64,000 nt of DNA from Streptomyces sp. NBC_01197. GTDB taxonomy: Bacteria; Actinomycetota; Actinomycetes; Streptomycetales; Streptomycetaceae. Positions 59,187 to 64,000 of the stretch are shown piece by piece. Where the stretch lies: contig NZ_CP108569.1 of the NCBI RefSeq assembly GCF_036010505.1, forward strand, positions 5,509,001 through 5,573,000, read 5' to 3'. The notes below the pieces were generated by a model. The model was not told the origin of the DNA, ran no database searches, and worked only from the letters and a program-made list of their open reading frames with translations. The position numbers and the translations under genes were made by a program. How positions within the stretch are numbered: position 1 is the stretch's first letter; each line of letters opens with the position of its first letter.

Positions 59187-59917
59187 TGGCGTACGAACAG
59201 GAGCGAATGGAAGCGGCGCCGGGGCAGGCCCGGGCCGAGCGCGCCGGGCGAGCGGGGACCGTGTCCGATCCGACGGCGGGCGTCCAGGACCCGGTGGTCG
59301 GGGAGGCCCCCGACGCGGACGGCAACGCCCCCGTCGCCGGCGCCGGTCAGGGCCTGCGTGGTCCCGGTGTACGTGTCCCTGACGTACGCGGCGACGGCTT
59401 CGAGGCAGGCACGGCCGGCGGGCACGGGATGGCGGCGCCGGTGCCGGACTCCGTCGCGGAATCGGGCGCGGACCCCGCAGCGGACGTACGGGGGACCGGG
59501 TACGAGACCGAGGAGGCGGGCCGGCACACGACCGCGCACTCCACCGGCGCATCCATCGGCCGCGGCGGGTCGTTCGCCGAATCGCGCACGGCCGGCCCGC
59601 GTACCACCGCCCGGACCGCTGCGGTCCCGGCCGACGCGGGACTCGTGACCGCCGGTGAACGTGAGCAGCTGGAGCGCCGTCTGCAGGGAGCCGTCAGCAG
59701 CTTTGTCGACGCCCCGAGGGAGGCGGTCGAACAGGCCGACCGGGTCCTCGGCGAGACGATCACCACGGTGACCGCCCTCCTCACCGAGCGCTCCAACAGT
59801 CTGCGGCTGTCCTGGCACGGCAAGGACGGTGGGAAGCACGGGGAGGCGGAGACGGAAGAGCTGCGGCTCGCGCTCCGCACCTACCGTGAGGTGACGGAGC
59901 GCCTGCTGACGCTCTGA
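59186..59917 (+). CDS. Soluble partner protein with the same FVDxPxxAV core
   Basis: 243 residues, ATG overlapping the previous stop. Residues 1-150 are disordered, rich in Gly, Ala, Arg and Asp. The C-terminal 95 residues carry REQLERRLQGAVSSFVDAPREAVEQADRVLGE, then helical SNSLRLSWHGKDGG...ELRLALRTYREVTERLL. The shared motif suggests that the two products pack together as helix bundles, possibly tethering the partner to the membrane. The function is unknown. It ends against the monooxygenase stop. Confidence 0.75.
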   Translation: MAYEQERMEAAPGQARAERAGRAGTVSDPTAGVQDPVVGEAPDADGNAPVAGAGQGLRGPGVRVPDVRGDGFEAGTAGGHGMAAPVPDSVAESGADPAADVRGTGYETEEAGRHTTAHSTGASIGRGGSFAESRTAGPRTTARTAAVPADAGLVTAGEREQLERRLQGAVSSFVDAPREAVEQADRVLGETITTVTALLTERSNSLRLSWHGKDGGKHGEAETEELRLALRTYREVTERLLTL

Positions 59918-60244
59918 TCAGCCGTTCTTCGGGGCGGCCTGCTGGACGACCTCGAAGGACCACAGGGACGAGCCGGAGGCGGCGGGCTTGGGGCGCTCGC
60001 CGCCTTCCGCGCTGCCGGCGTGGGCGCCGCGCATGGAGGTCGCCATCCACTTCTCGAAGTCGGCCTCGGTCGCCCAGCGGGTGTAGACGAGGTACTGGTC
60101 GGTCCCCTCGACCGGACGCAGCAGCTCGAACCACTCGAAGCCGTCGGAGTTCTCCACGGACCCCGCGCGGGAGGCGAACCGCTTCTCCAGCACCTCGCGC
60201 TGCTCGTCGGGCACGGTCAGGACATTGATCTTCACGATGCTCAT
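59918..60244 (-). CDS. Antibiotic biosynthesis monooxygenase-domain protein (HmoB-like)
   Basis: 108 residues from MSIVKINVLTVPDEQREVLEKRF, a ferredoxin-like ABM barrel. DGFEWFELLRPVEGTDQYLVYTRW is the core strand pair with aromatic residues as in heme-degrading IsdG/HmoB proteins. It may act on heme or a quinone, which cannot be decided from sequence. The C-terminal 30 residues are disordered. Its stop abuts the paralogous-pair gene stop, a convergent arrangement without a spacer. Confidence 0.85.
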   Translation of the reverse strand: MSIVKINVLTVPDEQREVLEKRFASRAGSVENSDGFEWFELLRPVEGTDQYLVYTRWATEADFEKWMATSMRGAHAGSAEGGERPKPAASGSSLWSFEVVQQAAPKNG

Positions 60245-60288
60245 ATCGCCCATCCTGCCGTACCCGCCGCTCACCGGTGCCGGGTGGG

Positions 60289-61023
60289 TCAGGCGACCAC
60301 CCGCGCCAGGACGAAGCCGTCGTAGCCCTTGCTGCCGACCGTCTGGAGCGCGGTCGCGCTGAGCTTGGGGTGCCCGGCCATCATCTCGATCATCGCCCGG
60401 GTGCCCCGGACCCGGGGGTCAGTGCTCGCCGGGTCGACGACCGCGCCGTCGCGCACCACGTTGTCCCCGATGATCACGCTGCCCGGCCGGGTCAGCTTCA
60501 GGGCCCACTCCAGGTAGTGCGGGTTGTTCGGCTTGTCGGCGTCGATGAAGACCAGGTCGAAGGGGCCGGCGTCCTCGGCTGCCAGCAGCGGCAGGGTGTC
60601 GAGGGCCGCTCCCGTCCTGACCTCGGCGACGGAACCGAGCCCGGCCCGCGCCAGATTGGCGCGGGCCACGTCGGCGGCCGCCGGGTCCGCCTCCAGTGAG
60701 ACGAGACGGCCGTCGGACGGGAGCGCCCTGGCCAGCCAGATGGTGCTGTAGCCGCCGAGCGTGCCGATTTCGAGGACAGTGCGCGCGCCCTGGATGCGGG
60801 CCAGCAGATGCAGCAGCTTGCCCTGGTTCGGGGCGACGTTCATCGGGATCAGACCGGCGGCGTCGCTGGAGGCCAGGGTGGCCTCCAGGACGTCGTCGGC
60901 CGGGACCAGATGGTCGGTGAAGTACCGGTCGACCTCGGTCCACCGGACCTGAGCCTGGTCTTGGGCCCGGGCGGCCAGGGCATGTTGCTGGGCCTGGTGC
61001 TGGGTCTCGGGCATGGATTCCAT
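60289..61023 (-). CDS. O-methyltransferase, COMT-like class
   Basis: 244 residues. SAM-binding motif I is VLEIGTLGGYSTIWLARAL. The acidic loop is LVSLEADPAAADVA, and metal-binding Asp residues are in FDLVFIDADKPNNPHYLEWAL with VIIGDNVVRDG. This is the cation-dependent O-methyltransferase family that methylates catechols. The C-terminus is complete. The start is the first of two ATGs (MESMPETQ). Not visibly linked to a biosynthetic cluster. A single gene. Confidence 0.92.
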   Translation of the reverse strand: MESMPETQHQAQQHALAARAQDQAQVRWTEVDRYFTDHLVPADDVLEATLASSDAAGLIPMNVAPNQGKLLHLLARIQGARTVLEIGTLGGYSTIWLARALPSDGRLVSLEADPAAADVARANLARAGLGSVAEVRTGAALDTLPLLAAEDAGPFDLVFIDADKPNNPHYLEWALKLTRPGSVIIGDNVVRDGAVVDPASTDPRVRGTRAMIEMMAGHPKLSATALQTVGSKGYDGFVLARVVA

Positions 61024-61126
61024 CGATTCCTCCCACGGGGCCGCGGAAACGCGAGTTCCGCATGTGAGTTCCCTCTGGGAACTTGCCCCGAATCTACTCG
61101 TGGCCCGGCTGCGTGCCCCCGGCGGG

Positions 61127-62290
61127 TCAGGAGAGCGGCGGCGGTACGTACACCGGCGGCGGAGGCGTCACCGGGCGACGGCCGCGGGCCGCCACCAGCA
61201 GCAGCGCCGCCGCCACGAGCACCAGCAGCACCCCGCCCACAGTCAGCAGCCAGACCGCGACCCCGCCCACGGTCAGCAGTTTCTCCTCGTAGATCACCCG
61301 CTGGTAGGGCCGGTCGGACGCGGTGCGGCGCAGCACGTGGTCCCCGTTGATCCGGGACGGCAGGGGGAAGCTCTGCTCAAGCGCGGTCAGATACCGTTCC
61401 CCGTCCGCGAACCGGCCCAGCGCGCCGGTGGACGGGATCCGCCCGGCGTAGGTGACGACGGGCGGCAGCCCTCCGATGGTGCCCCGCGGCTCCATCCGGT
61501 GCGCGGCCAGCACGTACAGCCCCAGCGTCTGGGGGTTCCGTGCCCGCCGCGACAGCCGCATCGGATAGACCAGCCGGTCGCTGGCGAAGCTCAGCCGCAG
61601 CGGGTCGAGTACGCCCGCGAGCGTGCCGCCCCTGCGGTCGGGGGCCAGCCGCACCGCGACGTACTCCCACTTCCGGTCGACGTACGGCTTGAGGTCCTCC
61701 GGCATCCCGGCGGGCATCCGGAAGCCGTTCAGCCGGAGCCAGCTGTCCAGCGCCCTGGGGTCGGTGGCTGTCAGCCGGGCGACGTCGAAGGGGCCAAGCC
61801 GTTCGCGGCCGACGACCCCGACAGCGGGGGCGCCCGCGGGGCGCGCGGCGGCGGACGCGCCGTCACCACCGGACCCGGAGCCGAACGGCCAGTCGCCACC
61901 GTCCGGCCAGAAGTGGTCGCGGGTGCGGTGCACCGGCGCTGTGACCGAATCCAGGGCGTCGAAGAGCGCGTTGTCGCCGAGCGTGACCGTGGCCCGGTGC
62001 GGGACCGGCATGATCCAGGCAGCCTGCGCCGCGTTCCCCGCGACCGTCAGGCTCATCACGATCTGCTCGCTGTGACCGTCCCAGCGCACCGCCGACGTCT
62101 CCCGGTCGACGTTCAGCCGGGACGCCGGGTCGTGCACCAGCGCACCGCACCCGCAGGCGTACGCCGGTGCCACCAGCGATCCCAACTGCACCCCCAGCAG
62201 AGCGAGCACCACAAGGAGCGTTCGGCTCCGCAGCCTCCTCGCACGCAACGGCGCCCAAATCCCCCGCAGTCGCATCATCTGTCCCCGCAT
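61127..62290 (-). CDS. DUF2330 secreted, C-terminally anchored protein
   Basis: 387 residues from the ATG with GGGG upstream. The signal region is RSRTLLVVLALLGVQLGSLVAPAYA. Mature sequence ACGCGALVHDP has the CxC pair typical of DUF2330. The body is beta-rich (WDGHSEQIVMSLTV...AAWIMPVPHRATVTLGD), and a C-terminal membrane helix (VAVWLLTVGGVLLVLVAAALLLVA) plus Pro tail anchors it. The function is unknown. Its 407-bp upstream gap is shared with the glycosyltransferase. Confidence 0.85.
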   Translation of the reverse strand: MRGQMMRLRGIWAPLRARRLRSRTLLVVLALLGVQLGSLVAPAYACGCGALVHDPASRLNVDRETSAVRWDGHSEQIVMSLTVAGNAAQAAWIMPVPHRATVTLGDNALFDALDSVTAPVHRTRDHFWPDGGDWPFGSGSGGDGASAAARPAGAPAVGVVGRERLGPFDVARLTATDPRALDSWLRLNGFRMPAGMPEDLKPYVDRKWEYVAVRLAPDRRGGTLAGVLDPLRLSFASDRLVYPMRLSRRARNPQTLGLYVLAAHRMEPRGTIGGLPPVVTYAGRIPSTGALGRFADGERYLTALEQSFPLPSRINGDHVLRRTASDRPYQRVIYEEKLLTVGGVAVWLLTVGGVLLVLVAAALLLVAARGRRPVTPPPPVYVPPPLS

Positions 62291-62697
62291 CCCCCGTGGC
62301 CTCTCCCCTTCGCCGTTCACCGTGCCGTGCCACCGTCCGACACGAGCACAGACGGCGTGCGGAGGGGGCCGGTTCCGGACAACCCTGCCGGCAGTCCGGC
62401 GCCCCTCAAGAAGGCCGTGGGTGGACGCCGCCTCAAGGGGCTCGCGGACCGCAGGGGCCTGCGCACCGGCGCGGGCAGTGCTTGAATGGCCCGGCTGGAC
62501 AGGCCCAGGAGGCCCGTCACCGGCCGGCCGGGGCGACGATTTGGCAGCGGTGTCTCCGTACCCGCCAACGGTCTTCCTGACTGCGGCCCTTGGCCGGAAC
62601 CACAGGGGCCGGGTCAGGTGAACAGGGGGTTGCCTGCGTCCCTGCTCCGGAGCAGTGCGAGTCTCTATCAGACAACAGGTACCGGGCATTCCCGGTG
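62291..62697. other. 407-bp divergent spacer
   Basis: Carries the promoters of the DUF2330 and glycosyltransferase genes. A small dyad (ACCGGG-CATT-CCCGGT, 62681-62696) abuts the ATG of the glycosyltransferase and could cover its translation start or be an operator. Open frames in the gap have no family match. Confidence 0.5.
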
Positions 62698-64000
62698 ATG
62701 AAACGGGTGGAGGGCCGGCGCGGCGTGGCGAACGACGGGCACAGCGGAGCGCGGACTGCGGTGGGCGCAGGAGCGGGAATCGAGCGGGCACGGGCGGTGC
62801 TCTGGCTGGTCGTCGCGGCACTGGCGATCCGGCAGGTGGCGGCCATACTGCGGTTGCCGCCCAGCAGACGCCTCACCGACCTGGAGACGTGGACGGGCGC
62901 CGACGGTGTGCTGCACATCGGCGGACCGCTCTACGCGACCGGGAAGTTCACCGGGACCCCGTTCGCCGGTCTGGTACTGAAACCGCTGACCCGCTCCGCC
63001 GAGCAGAGCCTCGGTGTCGTCTGGACCTTCGGGTCGCTGCTGCTCGTCGTCGCCCTCGGCGTGGTCGCGGCGCGCGCGCTGCCGGGTGAGGTCTCCCGGC
63101 GTACGTCGCTGATCGCCGCCCCCGTCGCGATCAGTCTGCTGATGCTCTCGCTGCCGGTGCGCAACGCCTTCCACCTGGGCCAGACCAGCATCATTCCGGT
63201 GCTGCTCGTCCTGCTGGGGTGCTTCGCCGTACGGGACGAGCGCGGCTCCGGCGCGCTCATCGGGCTCGGGGCCGCGCTCCAGCCCACCGTGCTGCTCTTC
63301 GTGCCGCTGCTCTGGCTGACCGGCCGCAAACGCGCCGCGCTCTCCGCCGGCGCCGCCTTCGCCGTCTGTACCGCGCTCGCCTGGGCTCTGATGGCGCGTG
63401 ACTCCTGGACGTACTGGATCCACCACGTGGCGGGAGCCGGCCTCGGCTCGCACCCGGACGGGCTCGCCAACCAGTCGATGCACGGCGCGCTGCTGCGCTT
63501 CGGGCTGCACGGGCCGCTGGAGATCGTGGCCTTCCTGGTCCTCGCCGCCGCGGTCTCGGTGCTCGCGCTGCGCCGCGCGGCGCGGTACGCGAAGGACGGG
63601 CAGCTGCTGCTCGCCGTCGCGGTGACGGGCTGCGCCGCGGTCGCCGTCTCGCCGACCGCCTGGCAGCACCAGCTGCTCTGGGTGCTGCTCGCGGTCGTCG
63701 GCCGGGTCGGCCGGCGCGTCGCCGACCGGATGGTCTGGCCCGCCGTGGTCGTGCTGGTGAGCACCCTGCCGGGCACGATGCTGCTGCCCAACATGGCGGC
63801 GCTGTACCCGGTACGGGACAACGCGGTGCTGCTGACCGCGCTGGCGGCGGCCTGCGCCGTGCCGTTCATGGGCAGCACCGCGCCCGGCTGGGACGCGGCG
63901 GAGCCCACCGTCCACGCGACACCCGTCCAGGCCCGCTGGAGCCGGGTCCCGCTGCTGCCGTTCTGGCGGCGGGTGCTGATCCGCCCCAATCTGCTGCTCG
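62698..64000 (+). CDS. GT87-type (DUF2029) polyprenol-linked glycosyltransferase, 3' end missing
   Basis: 434 residues visible, still open at the window edge. Ten or so membrane helices. The pattern LRLPPSRRLTDLETWTGADGVL then GTPFAGLVLKPLTRSAEQSLG is the catalytic Asp/Glu-containing first loop of GT87 (PimE/alpha-mannosyltransferase class). The acceptor is probably a lipid-linked glycan on the outer membrane face. SRLPPS-like D-x-E in the first loop is the usual base. The start ATG has only a weak ribosome-binding site. Confidence 0.88.
   Translation, partial: MKRVEGRRGVANDGHSGARTAVGAGAGIERARAVLWLVVAALAIRQVAAILRLPPSRRLTDLETWTGADGVLHIGGPLYATGKFTGTPFAGLVLKPLTRSAEQSLGVVWTFGSLLLVVALGVVAARALPGEVSRRTSLIAAPVAISLLMLSLPVRNAFHLGQTSIIPVLLVLLGCFAVRDERGSGALIGLGAALQPTVLLFVPLLWLTGRKRAALSAGAAFAVCTALAWALMARDSWTYWIHHVAGAGLGSHPDGLANQSMHGALLRFGLHGPLEIVAFLVLAAAVSVLALRRAARYAKDGQLLLAVAVTGCAAVAVSPTAWQHQLLWVLLAVVGRVGRRVADRMVWPAVVVLVSTLPGTMLLPNMAALYPVRDNAVLLTALAAACAVPFMGSTAPGWDAAEPTVHATPVQARWSRVPLLPFWRRVLIRPNLLL

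Overview
The window is a high-G+C actinobacterial chromosome segment, almost certainly from Streptomyces. The evidence is the G/C-rich third codon positions, frequent GTG starts, the gene order fasR-fabD-fabH-acpP-fabF (the same order as in S. coelicolor), a single-chain pyruvate dehydrogenase E1 (aceE) beside a DUF3052 protein and an AhpE peroxiredoxin, and many TetR, MFS and TerD genes. Both ends are cut inside genes.

Layout. 1-6.6 kb: the 3' end of a beta-hydroxyacid dehydrogenase, the leftward fatty-acid synthase operon with its activator FasR, and a pirin. 6.6-9.5 kb: a scar zone with IS1380 and IS5 relics, a 39-codon short-chain dehydrogenase stub, a frameshifted carboxymuconolactone-decarboxylase remnant and a TetR tail, around an intact TetR/cupin pair. 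9.5-19.9 kb: regulator/enzyme pairs (quinone-oxidoreductase/TetR, MerR/aldo-keto reductase, TetR/DHA2 efflux pump) plus a beta-lactamase-fold protein, a GNAT enzyme, a DUF4429 protein, an alpha/beta hydrolase and an I36-type secreted protein. 19.9-24.3 kb: aceE, DUF3052 and ahpE.

24.4-33.7 kb: a Ter-type stress locus. It has two short TerD proteins, a DUF475 (TerC-like) membrane protein, a TerA/TerD-like protein, a TerD with a Pro-rich tail, a CitE-like lyase, an 862-residue fusion of two phosphoribosyltransferase-like halves with TRSP and PELOTA-like parts, and a HAD phosphatase. The last three are translationally coupled or overlapping and look like a small-molecule synthesis module. 33.7-38.1 kb: an FmdB-like zinc ribbon, a KDG kinase/KDPG aldolase pair, a coiled-coil membrane protein, a lipoprotein and tRNA-Val(TAC).

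38.2-41.4 kb: a small accessory block next to the tRNA (HD hydrolase, XRE regulator and four small or medium proteins). 41.5-53 kb: mostly metabolic and envelope genes, including a pyridoxamine-oxidase-like protein, a cytidine deaminase with an altered zinc motif, a nickel transporter behind a Nur-like box, a SpoIIE-type phosphatase, a two-Rossmann TrkA-like membrane protein without a K+ filter, DUF1254, DedA, a Cu/Zn-SOD-like protein lacking ligands, DoxX and a secreted HNH nuclease. 53.5-54.4 kb: a yybP-ykoY (Mn2+) riboswitch in front of a GDT1-family Mn exporter. 54.4-58 kb: a deletion scar joining two 5'-truncated genes, a HAD phosphatase, and an MFS exporter with a C-terminal winged-helix domain preceded by two copies of a palindromic operator-like site. 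58-64 kb: GNAT, a paralogous pair of unknown proteins, a monooxygenase, an O-methyltransferase, a DUF2330 protein and a GT87-type membrane glycosyltransferase running off the end.

The strongest candidates for unusual biology are the exporter/winged-helix fusion with its twin operators, the fused Ter biosynthetic enzyme, the filterless TrkA-like protein and the accessory block beside tRNA-Val. No CRISPR array, rRNA or complete insertion sequence was seen.
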